Source of the DNA: Tupaia tana
Taxonomy: Eukaryota; Chordata; Mammalia; Scandentia; Tupaiidae
Assembly (NCBI GenBank): GCA_026018925.1
Contig: JAKSZU010000278.1
Span: 1-64,000, forward strand
Reading direction: 5' to 3'
DNA: 64,000 nt
Shown here piece by piece: positions 1-13,171 of this stretch; the first letter of the stretch is position 1; every line of letters begins with the position of its first letter. The translations under genes and the position numbers were made by a program. Under the pieces are notes generated by a model. That model worked only from the letters and a program-made list of their open reading frames with translations. It was not told where the DNA came from and did no database searches.

Positions 1-764
1 TCTACTTAAACTTTTAGTTTTGGAAGCAGTTTTACACTGTATTTTAAAGTACGTTTGGAAAAAAAGCTTACTTTCGTGAGATAAGCATGTGGTTTTTCAG
101 CCAAAAATCTGTACGTTTCCTTGGAGTATCAGAAAGATCTTCGGCAGAATGACTGCACTCATAGAGCTGATTTTCATACCTAAAGATCGTTGTTGTAGCT
201 GGAAGTTGAGTTTTCGGACTAAGAATGCACTACTCTTTGAAAGCAAACTAAGACTAAAGAAACCCTCTTCCAACGAAGCGTTTAGAAAGAGCTAACACAA
301 ACTTGTCTTTTGCACTTACTTAACTTTGGAAGTTGAACAACTTGTGATGTTCCGTGTTGCTCCACATCAACGCTTAGTTTGGGAAGCAGTTTTACACTGC
401 ATTTCAAAAAGAAGCTTACTTTTGCGATAGAAGCATGTTGTTTTTCAGTCAAAATCTGAACTTTTCCTAGGAATATCAGAAAGATCTTTGGGAGAATGAT
501 TCCACTGAGGGACCTGATTATCATACCTAAAGATCTTTGTTACAACTGCACGTTGAGTTTTGGGCCTAATAATGCACTACACTTTCAAAGCAAACTAAGA
601 CTAAAGAAACCCTCTTCCATCGAAATGTTAAGAAAGAATTTTACACAAACTTTTTCTTCCACTTCCTTAACTTTCGAAGTTGAACTTGTGATGTTCAGTG
701 TTACTCTACTTCAACTTTAAGTTTTGGAAGCAGTTTCACAGTTTATTTCAAAGGACATTTTGAA
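1..764 (+). repeat. Partial HOR unit, A and B monomers
   Basis: The window opens just after the D/A boundary. An A monomer (landmark 130) is followed by a B monomer (landmark 477) carrying the 12-bp deletion in the segment before its HindIII site, near position 396. That deletion explains the short 347-bp landmark spacing. Confidence 0.85.
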
Positions 765-2896
765 ATGAAGCTTACTTTCATGAGAGAAGCATGTTGTTTT
801 TCAGCCAAAATCTCTACTTTTCCTTGGAGTATCAGAAAGATCTTTGGCAGAATGACTCCAGTCATGGACCTGATTTTTATACCTAAATATCTTTGTTGTA
901 GCTGCAAGATTTGTTTTGGGCCTAAGTATACACTACACTTTCAAAGCAAACTAAGACTAAGAAATTCTCTTCCAACGAAATGTTAAGAAAGAACTAATAC
1001 AAACTTGTTTCTTCCACTTACTTAACTTTTGAAGTTGAACAACGTGTGATGTTCAGTGATGTTCCACATAAACTCTTAGTTAGGGAAGCAGATTTACACT
1101 GTATTACAAAGGACGTTTTGAAAAGAAAGGTACTTTCATGAGTTAAGCATGTTGTTTTTCAGTCAAAATCAGTACTTTTCCTAGTAGTATCAGAAAGATC
1201 TTTGGCAGAATGACTCCTCTCATGGAGCTGATTTTCATACCTAAAGGTATTTGTGGTAGCTGCAAGTTGATTTTTGGGCCTAAGAATGCGCAGACTTTGA
1301 AACCTAAGACGAAAGAAACCCTCTTCCAACGAAGCGTTTAGAAAGAACTAACACAAACTTGTCTTTTGCACTTACTTAACTTTGGAAGTTGAACAACTTG
1401 TGATGTTCAGTGTTGCTCCACATCAACACTTAGTTTGGGAAGCAGTTTTACACTGCATTTCAAAGTACGTTTTGAAAAAAGCTTACTTTTGCGATAGAAG
1501 CATGTGGTTTTTAAGCCAAAATCTGAACTTTTCCTAGGAGTATCAGAAAGATCTTTGGGAGAATGATTCCACTGAGGGACCTGATTATCATACCTAAAGA
1601 TCTTTGTTACAACTGCACGTTGAGTTTTCGGACTAAGAATGCACTACACTTTCAAAGCAAACTAAGACTAAAGAAACCCTCTTCCATCGAAATGTTAAGA
1701 AAGAATTTACACAAACTTTTTTCTTCCACTTCCTTAACTTTCGAAGTTGAACTTGTGATGTTCAGTGTTACTCTACTTCAAACTTTAAGTTTTGGAAGCA
1801 GTTTCACAGTTTATTTCAAAGGACATTTGAAATGAAGCTTACTTTCATGAGAGAAGCATGTTGTTTTTCAGCCAAAATCTCTACTTTTCCTTGGAGTATC
1901 AGAAAGATCTTTGGCAGAATGACTCCAGTCATGGGACCTGATTTTTATACCTAAATATCTTTGTTGTAGCTGCAAGATTTGTTTTGGGCCTAAGTATACA
2001 CTACACTTTCAAAGCAAACTAAGACTAAGAAATTCTCTTCCAACGAAATGTTAAGAAAGAACTAACACAAACTTGTTTCTTCCACTTACTTAACTTTTGA
2101 AGTTGAACAACGTGTGATGTTCAGTGATGTTCCACATAAACTCTTAGGGAAGCAGATTTACACTGTATTACAAAGGACGTTTTGAAAAGAAACGTACTTT
2201 CGCGAGTTAAGCATGTTGTTTTTCAGTCAAAATCAGTACTTTTCCTAGTAGTATCAGAAAGATCTTTGGCAGAATGACTCCTCTCATGGAGCTGATTTTC
2301 ATACCTAAAGGTATTTGTGGTAGCTGCAAGTTGATTTTTGGGCCTAAGAATGCGCAGCACTTTGAAACCTAAGACGAAAGAAACCCTCTTCCAACGAAGC
2401 GTTTAGAAAGAACTAACACAAACTTGTCTTTTGCACTTACTTAACTTTGGAAGTTGAACAACTTGTGATGTTCAGTGTTGCTCCACATCAACACTTAGTT
2501 TGGGAAGCAGTTTTACACTGCATTTCAAAGTACGTTTTGAAAAAAGCTTACTTTTGCGATAGAAGCATGTGGTTTTTAAGCCAAAATCTGAACTTTTCCT
2601 AGGAGTATCAGAAAGATCTTTGGGAGAATGATTCCACTGAGGGACCTGATTATCATACCTAAAGATCCTTTGTTACAACTGCACGTTGAGTTTTCGGACT
2701 AAGAATGCACTACACTTTCAAAGCAAACTAAGACTAAAGAAACCCTCTTCCATCGAAATGTTAAGAAAGAATTTACACAAACTTTTTCTTCCACTTCCTT
2801 AACTTTCGAAGTTGAACTTGTGATGTTCAGTGTTACTCTACTTCAACTTTAAGTTTTGGAAGCAGTTTCACAGTTTATTTCAAAGGACATTTTGAA
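765..2896 (+). repeat. HOR run: two trimers
   Basis: Two units of 1,066 bp. In both, the monomer after C starts as D and ends as A; in the first copy the switch lies within 1312-1333. The following B-type copy (called B' here) has TTTTTAAGCC and GAGTTTTCGGAC in place of the CAGTC and GGGCC forms. The second C has a one-base insertion near 1934. Confidence 0.85.
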
Positions 2897-5725
2897 ATGA
2901 AGCTTACTTTCATGAGAGAAGCATGTTGTTTTTCAGCCAAAATCTCTACTTTTCCTTGGAGTATCAGAAAGATCTTTGGCAGAATGACTCCAGTCATGGA
3001 CCTGATTTTTATACCTAAATATCTTTGTTGTAGCTGCAAGATTTGTTTTGGGCCTAAGTATACACAACACTTTCAAAGCAAACTAAGACTAAGAAATTCT
3101 CTTCCAACGAAATGTTAAGAAAGAACTAACACAAACTTGTTTCTTCCACTTACTTAACTTTTGAAGTTGAACAACGTGTGATGTTCAGTGATGTTCCACA
3201 TAAACTCTTTGGGAAGCAGATTTACACTGTATTACAAAGGACGTTTTGAAAAGAAACGTACTTTCGCGAGTTAAGCATGTTGTTTTTCAGTCAAAATCAG
3301 TACTTTTCCTAGTAGTATCAGAAAGATCTTTGGCAGAATGACTCCTCTCATGGAGCTGATTTTCATACCTAAAGGTATTTGTGGTAGCTGCAAGTTGATT
3401 TTTGGGCCTAAGAATGCGCAGACTTTGAAACCTAAGACGAAAGAAACCTCTTCCAACGAAATGTTAAGAAAGAGCTAGCACAAACTTTTTTCTTCCATTT
3501 ACTTTGGAAGTTGAACCACATGTGATGTTCAGTGTTCCTCTACTTAAACTTTTAGTTTTGGAAGCAGTTTTTACACTGTATTTTAAAGTACGTTTGGAAA
3601 AAAAGCTTACTTTCGTGAGATAAAGCATGTGGTTTTTAAGCCAAAATCTGTACGTTTCCTTGGAGTATCAGAAAGATCTTCGGCAGAATGACTGCACTCA
3701 TAGAGCTGATTTTCATACCTAAAGATCGTTGTTATAGCTGGAAGCTGAGTTTTCGGACTAAGAATGCACTACTCTTTGAAAGCAAACTAAGACTAAAGAA
3801 ACCCTCTTCCAACGAAGCGTTTAGAAAGAGCTAACACAAACTTGTCTTTTGCACTTACTTAACTTTGGAAGTTGAACAACTTGTGATGTTCCGTGTTGCT
3901 CCACATCAACGCTTAGTTTGGGAAAGCAGTTTTACACTGCATTTCAAAGTACGTTTTGAAAAGAAGCTTACTTTTGCGATAGAAGCATGTGGTTTTTCAG
4001 TCAAAATCTGAACTTTTCCTAGGAGTATCAGAAAGATCTTTGGGAGAATGATTCCACTGAGGGACCTGATTATCATACCTAAAGATCTTTGTTACAACTG
4101 CACGTTGAGTTTTGGGCCTAATAATGCACTACACTTTCAAAGCAAACTAAGACTAAAGAAACCCTCTTCCATCGAAATGTTAAGAAAGAATTTACACAAA
4201 CTTTTTCTTCCACTTCCTTAACTTTCGAAGTTGAACTTGTGATGTTCAGTGTTACTCTACTTCAACTTTAAGTTTTGGAAGCAGTTTCACAGTTTATTTC
4301 AAAGGACATTTTGAAATGAAGCTTACTTTCATGAGAGAAGCATGTTGTTTTTCAGCCAAAATCTCTACTTTTCCTTGGAGTATCAGAAAGATCTTTGGCA
4401 GAATGACTCCAGTCATGGACCTGATTTTTATACCTAAATATCTTTGTTGTAGCTGCAAGATTTGTTTTGGGCCTAAGTATACACTACACTTTCAAAGCAA
4501 ACTAAGACTAAGAAATTCTCTTCCAACGAAATGTTAAGAAAGAACTAACACAAACTTGTTTCTTCCACTTACTTAACTTTTGAAGTTGAACAACGTGTGA
4601 TGTTCAGTGATGTTCCACATAAACTCTTAGGGAAGCAGATTTACACTGTATTACAAAGGACGTTTTGAAAAGAAACGTACTTTCGCGAGTTAAGCATGTT
4701 GTTTTTCAGTCAAAATCAGTACTTTTCCTAGTAGTATCAGAAAGATCTTTGGCAGAATGACTCCTCTCATGGAGCTGATTTTCATTCCTAAAGGTATTTG
4801 TGGTAGCTGCAAGTTGATTTTTGGGCCTAAGAATGCGCAGACTTTGAAACCTAAGACTAAAGAAACCCTCTTCCAGCGAAATGTTAAGAAAGAGCTAGCA
4901 CAAACTTTTTTCTTCCACTTACTTAACTTTGGAAGTTGAACAACATGTGATGTTCAGTGTTCCTCTACTTAAACTTTTAGTTTTGGAAGCAGTTTTACAC
5001 TGTATTTTAAAGTACGTTTGGAAAAAAAGCTTACTTTCGTGAGATAAGCATGTGGTTTTTCAGCCAAAATCTGTACGTTTCCTTGGAGTATCAGAAAGAT
5101 CTTCGGCAGAATGACTGCACTCATAGAGCTGATTTTCATACCTAAAGATCGTTGTTGTAGCTGGAAGTTGAGTTTTCGGACTAAGAATGCACTACTCTTT
5201 GAAAGCAAACTAAGACTAAAGAAACCCTCTTCCAACGAAGCGTTTAGAAAGAGCTAACACAAACTTGTCTTTTGCACTTACTTAACTTTGGAAGTTGAAC
5301 AACTTGTGATGTTCCGTGTTGCTCCACATCAACGCTTAGTTTGGGAAGCAGTTTTACACTGCATTTCAAAAAGAAGCTTACTTTTGCGATAGAAGCATGT
5401 TGTTTTTCAGTCAAAATCTGAACTTTTCCTAGGAATATCAGAAAGATCTTTGGGAGAATGATTCCACTGAGGGACCTGATTATCATACCTAAAGATCTTT
5501 GTTACAACTGCACGTTGAGTTTTGGGCCTAATAATGCACTACACTTTCAAAGCAAACTAAGACTAAAGAAACCCTCTTCCATCGAAATGTTAAGAAAGAA
5601 TTTACACAAACTTTTTCTTCCACTTCCTTAACTTTCGAAGTTGAACTTGTGATGTTCAGTGTTACTCTACTTCAACTTTAAGTTTTGGAAGCAGTTTCAC
5701 AGTTTATTTCAAAGGACATTTTGAA
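2897..5725 (+). repeat. HOR run: two tetramers
   Basis: Units of 1,419 and 1,410 bp. The first has a D with the short tail (no second TTAACTT, CCACATG end) and a full-length B. The second has the long-tailed D (CATTCCTAAAGG, CCAGCGAAATG) and the 12-bp-deleted B. These two tetramer alleles recur through the array. Confidence 0.85.
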
Positions 5726-7858
5726 ATGAAGCTTACTTTCATGAGAGAAGCATGTTGTTTTTCAGCCAAAATCTCTACTTTTCCTTGGAGTATCAGAAAG
5801 ATCTTTGGCAGAATGACTCCAGTCATGGACCTGATTTTTATACCTAAATATCTTTGTTGTAGCTGCAAGATTTGTTTTGGGCCTAAGTATACACTACACT
5901 TTCAAAGCAAACTAAGACTAAGAAATTCTCTTCCAACGAAATGTTAAGAAAGAACTAATACAAACTTGTTTCTTCCACTTACTTAACTTTTGAAGTTGAA
6001 CAACGTGTGATGTTCAGTGATGTTCCACATAAACTCTTAGTTAGGGAAGCAGATTTACACTGTATTACAAAGGACGTTTTGAAAAGAAAGGTACTTTCAT
6101 GAGTTAAGCATGTTGTTTTTCAGTCAAAATCAGTACTTTTCCTAGTAGTATCAGAAAGATCTTTGGCAGAATGACTCCTCTCATGGAGCTGATTTTCATA
6201 CCTAAAGGTATTTGTGGTAGCTGCAAGTTGATTTTTGGGCCTAAGAATGCGCAGACTTTGAAACCTAAGACGAAAGAAACCCTCTTCCAACGAAGCGTTT
6301 AGAAAGAACTAACACAAACTTGTCTTTTGCACTTACTTAACTTTGGAAGTTGAACAACTTGTGATGTTCAGTGTTGCTCCACATCAACACTTAGTTTGGG
6401 AAGCAGTTTTACACTGCATTTCAAAGTACGTTTTGAAAAAAGCTTACTTTTGCGATAGAAGCATGTGGTTTTTAAGCCAAAATCTGAACTTTTCCTAGGA
6501 GTATCAGAAAGATCTTTGGGAGAATGATTCCACTGAGGGACCTGATTATCATACCTAAAGATCTTTGTTACAACTGCACGTTGAGTTTTCGGACTAAGAA
6601 TGCACTACACTTTCAAAGCAAACTAAGACTAAAGAAACCCTCTTCCATCGAAATGTTAAGAAAGAATTTACACAAACTTTTTCTTCCACTTCCTTAACTT
6701 TCGAAGTTGAACTTGTGATGTTCAGTGTTACTCTACTTCAACTTTAAGTTTTGGAAGCAGTTTCACAGTTTATTTCAAAGGACATTTTGAAATGAAGCTT
6801 ACTTTCATGAGAGAAGCATGTTGTTTTTCAGCCAAAATCTCTACTTTTCCTTGGAGTATCAGAAAGATCTTTGGCAGAATGACTCCAGTCATGGACCTGA
6901 TTTTTTATACCTAAATATCTTTGTTGTAGCTGCAAGATTTGTTTTGGGCCTAAGTATACACTACACTTTCAAAGCAAACTAAGACTAAGAAATTCTCTTC
7001 CAACGAAATGTTAAGAAAGAACTAACACAAACTTGTTTCTTCCACTTACTTAACTTTTGAAGTTGAACAACGTGTGATGTTCAGTGATGTTCCACATAAA
7101 CTCTTAGTTAGGGAAGCAGATTTACACTGTATTACAAAGGACGTTTTGAAAAGAAACGTACTTTCGCGAGTTAAGCATGTTGTTTTTCAGTCAAAATCAG
7201 TACTTTTCCTAGTAGTATCAGAAAGATCTTTGGCAGAATGACTCCTCTCATGGAGCTGATTTTCATACCTAAAGGTATTTGTGGTAGCTGCAAGTTGATT
7301 TTTGGGCCTAAGAATGCGCAGGACTTTGAAACCTAAGACGAAAGAAACCCTCTTCCAACGAAGCGTTTAGAAAGAACTAACACAAACTTGTCTTTTGCAC
7401 TTACTTAACTTTGGAAGTTGAACAACTTGTGATGTTCAGTGTTGCTCCACATCAACACTTAGTTTGGGAAGCAGTTTTACACTGCATTTCAAAGTACGTT
7501 TGAAAAAAGCTTACTTTTGCGATAGAAGCATGTGGTTTTTAAGCCAAAATCTGAACTTTTCCTAGGAGTATCAGAAAGATCTTTGGGAGAATGATTCCAC
7601 TGAGGGACCTGATTATCATACCTAAAGATCTTTGTTACAACTGCACGTTGAGTTTTCGGACTAAGAATGCACTACACTTTCAAAGCAAACTAAGACTAAA
7701 GAAACCCTCTTCCATCGAAATGTTAAGAAAGAATTTACACAAACTTTTTCTTCCACTTCCTTAACTTTCGAAGTTGAACTTGTGATGTTCAGTGTTACTC
7801 TACTTCAACTTTAAGTTTTGGAAGCAGTTTCACAGTTTATTTCAAAGGACATTTTGAA
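5726..7858 (+). repeat. HOR run: two trimers
   Basis: Units of 1,066 and 1,067 bp with D/A hybrid monomers. The layout repeats the pair at 765-2896 at an offset of about 4,961 bp. The C copy at 6792 has an extra T in its ATTTTT run near 6902. Confidence 0.85.
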
Positions 7859-10800
7859 ATGAAGCTTACTTTCATGAGAGAAGCATGTTGTTTTTCAGCC
7901 AAAATCTCTACTTTTCCTTGGAGTATCAGAAAGATCTTTGGCAGAATGACTCCAGTCATGGACCTGATTTTTATACCTAAATATCTTTGTTGTAGCTGCA
8001 AGATTTGTTTTGGGCCTAAGTATACACAACACTTTCAAAGCAAACTAAGACTAAGAAATTCTCTTCCAACGAAATGTTAAGAAAGAACTAACACAAACTT
8101 GTTTCTTCCACTTACTTAACTTTTGAAGTTGAACAACGTGTGATGTTCAGTGATGTTCCACATAAACTCTTAGGGAAGCAGATTTACACTGTATTACAAA
8201 GGACGTTTTGAAAAGAAACGTACTTTCGCGAGTTAAGCATGTTGTTTTTCAGTCAAAATCAGTACTTTTCCTAGTAGTATCAGAAAGATCTTTGGCAGAA
8301 TGACTCCTCTCATGGAGCTGATTTTCATACCTAAAGGTATTTGTGGTAGCTGCAAGTTGATTTTTGGGCCTACGAATGCGCAGGACTTTGAAACCTAAGA
8401 CGAAAGAAACCCTCTTCCAACGAAATGTTAAGAAAGAGCTAGCACAAACTTTTTTCTTCCATTTACTTTGGAAGTTGAACCACATGTGATGTTCAGTGTT
8501 CCTCTACTTAAACTTTTAGTTTTGGAAGCAGTTTTACACTGTATTTTAAAGTACGTTTGGAAAAAAAGCTTACTTTCGTGAGATAAGCATGTGGTTTTTA
8601 AGCCAAAATCTGTACGTTTCCTTGGAGTATCAGAAAGATCTTCGGCAGAATGACTGCACTCATAGAGCTGATTTTCATACCTAAAGATCGTTGTTATAGC
8701 TGGAAGCTGAGTTTTCGGACTAAGAATGCACTACTCTTTGAAAGCAAACTAAGACTAAAGAAACCCTCTTCCAACGAAGCGTTTAGAAAGAGCTAACACA
8801 AACTTGTCTTTTGCACTTACTTAACTTTGGAAGTTGAACAACTTGTGATGTTCCGTGTTGCTCCACATCAACGCTTAGTTTGGGAAGCAGTTTTACACTG
8901 CAATTCAAAGTACGTTTTGAAAAGAAGCTTACTTTTGCGATAGAAGCATGTTGTTTTTCAGTCAAAATCTGAACTTTTCCTAGGAATATCAGAAAGATCT
9001 TTGGGAGAATGATTCCACTGAGGGACCTGATTATCATACCTAAAGATCTTTGTTACAACTGCACGTTGAGTTTTGGGCCTAATAATGCACTACACTTTCA
9101 AAGCAAACTAAGACTAAAGAAAACCCTCTTCCATCGAAATGTTAAGAAAGAATTTACACAAACTTTTTCTTCCACTTCCTTAACTTTCGAAGTTGAACTT
9201 GTGATGTTCAGTGTTACTCTACTTCAACTTTAAGTTTTGGAAGCAGTTTCACAGTTTATTTCAAAGGACATTTGAAATGAAGCTTACTTTCATGAGAGAA
9301 GCATGTTGTTTTTCAGCCAAAATCTCTACTTTTCCTTGGAGTATCAGAAAGATCTTTGGCAGAATGACTCCAGTCATGGACCTGATTTTTATACCTAAAT
9401 ATCTTTGTTGTAGCTGCAAGATTTGTTTTGGGCCTAAGTATACACTACACTTTCAAAGCAAACTAAGACTAAGAAATTCTCTTCCAACGAAATGTTAAGA
9501 AAGAACTAACACAAACTTGTTTCTTCCACTTACTTAACTTTTGAAGTTGAACAACGTGTGATGTTCAGTGATGTTCCACATAAACTCTTAGGGAAGCAGA
9601 TTTACACTGTATTACAAAGGACGTTTTGAAAAGAAACGTACTTTCGCGAGTTAAGCATGTTGTTTTTCAGTCAAAATCAGTACTTTTCCTAGTAGTATCA
9701 GAAAGATCTTTGGCAGAATGACTCCTCTCATGGAGCTGATTTTCATACCCTAAAGGTATTTGTGGTAGCTGCAAGTTGATTTTTGGGCCTAAGAATGCGC
9801 AGACTTTGAAACCTAAGACGAAAGAAACCCTCTTCCAACGAAATGTTAAGAAAGAGCTAGCACAAACTTTTTTCTTCCATTTACTTTGGAAGTTGAACCA
9901 CATGTGATGTTCAGTGTTCCTCTACTTAAAACTTTTAGTTTTGGAAGCAGTTTTACACTGTATTTTAAAGTACGTTTGGAAAAAAAGCTTACTTTCGTGA
10001 GATAAGCATGTGGTTTTTAAGCCAAAATCTGTACGTTTCCTTGGAGTATCAGAAAGATCTTCGGCAGAATGACTGCACTCATAGAGCTGATTTTCATACC
10101 TAAAGATCGTTGTTATAGCTGGAAGCTGAGTTTTCGGACTAAGAATGCACTACTCTTTGAAAGCAAACTAAGACTAAAGAAACCCTCTTCCAACGAAGCG
10201 TTTAGAAAGAGCTAACACAAACTTGTCTTTTGCACTTACTTAACTTTGGAAGTTGAACAACTTGTGATGTTCCGTGTTGCTCCACATCAACGCTTAGTTT
10301 GGGAAGCAGTTTTACACTGCATTTCAAAGTACGTTTTGAAAAGAAGCTTACTTTTGCGATAGAAGCATGTTGTTTTTCAGTCAAAATCTGAACTTTTCCT
10401 AGGAATATCAGAAAGATCTTTGGGAGAATGATTCACTGAGGGACCTGATTATCATACCTAAAGATCTTTGTTACAACTGCACGTTGAGTTTTGGGCCTAA
10501 TAATGCACTACACTTTCAAAGCAAACTAAGACTAAAGAAACCCTCTTCCATCGAAATGTTAAGAAAGAATTTACACAAACTTTTTCTTCCACTTCCTTAA
10601 CTTTCGAAGTTGAACTTGTGATGTTCAGTGTTACTCTACTTCAACTTTAAGTTTTGGAAGCAGTTTCACAGTTTATTTCAAAGGACATTTTGAAATGAAG
10701 CTTACTTTCATGAGAGAAGCATGTTGTTTTTCAGCCAAAATCTCTACTTTTCCTTGGAGTATCAGAAAGATCTTTGGCAGAATGACTCCAGTCATGGACC

Positions 10801-12104
10801 TGATTTTTATACCTAAATATCTTTGTTGTAGCTGCAAGATTTGTTTTGGGCCTAAGTATACACTACACTTTCAAAGCAAACTAAGACTAAGAAATTCTCT
10901 TCCAACGAAATGTTAAGAAAGAACTAACACAAACTTGTTTCTTCCACTTACTTAACTTTTGAAGTTGAACAACGTGTGATGTTCAGTGATGTTCCACATA
11001 AACTCTTAGGGAAGCAGATTTACACTGTATTACAAAGGACGTTTTGAAAAGAAACGTACTTTCGCGAGTTAAGCATGTTGTTTTTCAGTCAAAATCAGTA
11101 CTTTTCCTAGTAGTATCAGAAAGATCTTTGGCAGAATGACTCCTCTCATGGAGCTGATTTTCATTCCTAAAGGTATTTGTGGTAGCTGCAAGTTGATTTT
11201 TGGGCCTAAGAATGCGCAGACTTTGAAACCTAAGACTAAAGAAACCCTCTTCCAGCGAAATGTTAAGAAAGAGCTAGCACAAACTTTTTTCTTCCACTTA
11301 CTTAACTTTGGAAGTTGAACAACATGTGATGTTCAGTGTTCCTCTACTTAAACTTTTAGTTTTGGAAGCAGTTTTACACTGTATTTTAAAGTACGTTTGG
11401 AAAAAAAGCTTACTTTCGTGAGATAAGCATGTGGTTTTTCAGCCAAAATCTGTACGTTTCCTTGGAGTATCAGAAAGATCTTCGGCAGAATGACTGCACT
11501 CATAGAGCTGATTTTCATACCTAAAGATCGTTGTTGTAGCTGGAAGTTGAGTTTTCGGACTAAGAATGCACTACTCTTTGAAAGCAAACTAAGACTAAAG
11601 AAACCCTCTTCCAACGAAGCGTTTAGAAAGAGCTAACACAAACTTGTCTTTTGCACTTACTTAACTTTGGAAGTTGAACAACTTGTGATGTTCCGTGTTG
11701 CTCCACATCAACGCTTAGTTTGGGAAGCAGTTTTACACTGCATTTCAAAAAGAAGCTTACTTTTGCGATAGAAGCATGTTGTTTTTCAGTCAAAATCTGA
11801 ACTTTTCCTAGGAATATCAGAAAGATCTTTGGGAGAATGATTCCACTGAGGGACCTGATTATCATACCTAAAGATCTTTGTTACAACTGCACGTTGAGTT
11901 TTGGGCCTAATAATGCACTACACTTTCAAAGCAAACTAAGACTAAAGAAACCCTCTTCCATCGAAATGTTAAGAAAGAATTTACACAAACTTTTTCTTCC
12001 ACTTCCTTAACTTTCGAAGTTGAACTTGTGATGTTCAGTGTTACTCTACTTCAACTTTAAGTTTTGGAAGCAGTTTCACAGTTTATTTCAAAGGACATTT
12101 TGAA
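7859..12104 (+). repeat. HOR run: three tetramers
   Basis: Units of 1,418, 1,418 and 1,410 bp. The first two are short-D/full-B and the last is long-D/deleted-B. The C at 7859 carries the CACAACAC variant where most C copies read CACTACAC. Confidence 0.85.
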
Positions 12105-13171
12105 ATGAAGCTTACTTTCATGAGAGAAGCATGTTGTTTTTCAGCCAAAATCTCTACTTTTCCTTGGAGTATCAGAAAGATCTTTGGCAGAATGACTCCA
12201 GTCATGGACCTGATTTTTATACCTAAATATCTTTGTTGTAGCTGCAAGATTTGTTTTGGGCCTAAGTATACACTACACTTTCAAAGCAAACTAAGACTAA
12301 GAAATTCTCTTCCAACGAAATGTTAAGAAAGAACTAATACAAACTTGTTTCTTCCACTTACTTAACTTTTGAAGTTGAACAACGTGTGATGTTCAGTGAT
12401 GTTCCACATAAACTCTTAGTTAGGGAAGCAGATTTACACTGTATTACAAAGGACGTTTTGAAAAGAAAGGTACTTTCATGAGTTAAGCATGTTGTTTTTC
12501 AGTCAAAATCAGTACTTTTCCTAGTAGTATCAGAAAGATCTTTGGCAGAATGACTCCTCTCATGGAGCTGATTTTCATACCTAAAGGTATTTGTGGTAGC
12601 TGCAAGTTGATTTTTGGGCCTAAGAATGCGCAGACTTTGAAACCTAAGACGAAAGAAACCCTCTTCCAACGAAGCGTTTAGAAAGAACTAACACAAACTT
12701 GTCTTTTTGCACTTACTTAACTTTGGAAGTTGAACAACTTGTGATGTTCAGTGTTGCTCCACATCAACACTTAGTTTGGGAAGCAGTTTTACACTGCATT
12801 TCAAAGTACGTTTTGAAAAAAGCTTACTTTTGCGATAGAAGCATGTGGTTTTTAAGCCAAAATCTGAACTTTTCCTAGGAGTATCAGAAAGATCTTTGGG
12901 AGAATGATTCCACTGAGGGACCTGATTATCATACCTAAAGATCTTTGTTACAACTGCACGTTGAGTTTTCGGACTAAGAATGCACTACACTTTCAAAGCA
13001 AACTAAGACTAAAGAAACCCTCTTCCATCGAAATGTTAAGAAAGAATTTACACAAACTTTTTCTTCCACTTCCTTAACTTTCGAAGTTGAACTTGTGATG
13101 TTCAGTGTTACTCTACTTCAACTTTAAGTTTTGGAAGCAGTTTCACAGTTTATTTCAAAGGACATTTTGAA
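12105..13171 (+). repeat. HOR run: single trimer
   Basis: One 1,067-bp unit with the AAAGGTACTTTCATGAG form of the hybrid D/A monomer. Confidence 0.85.
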
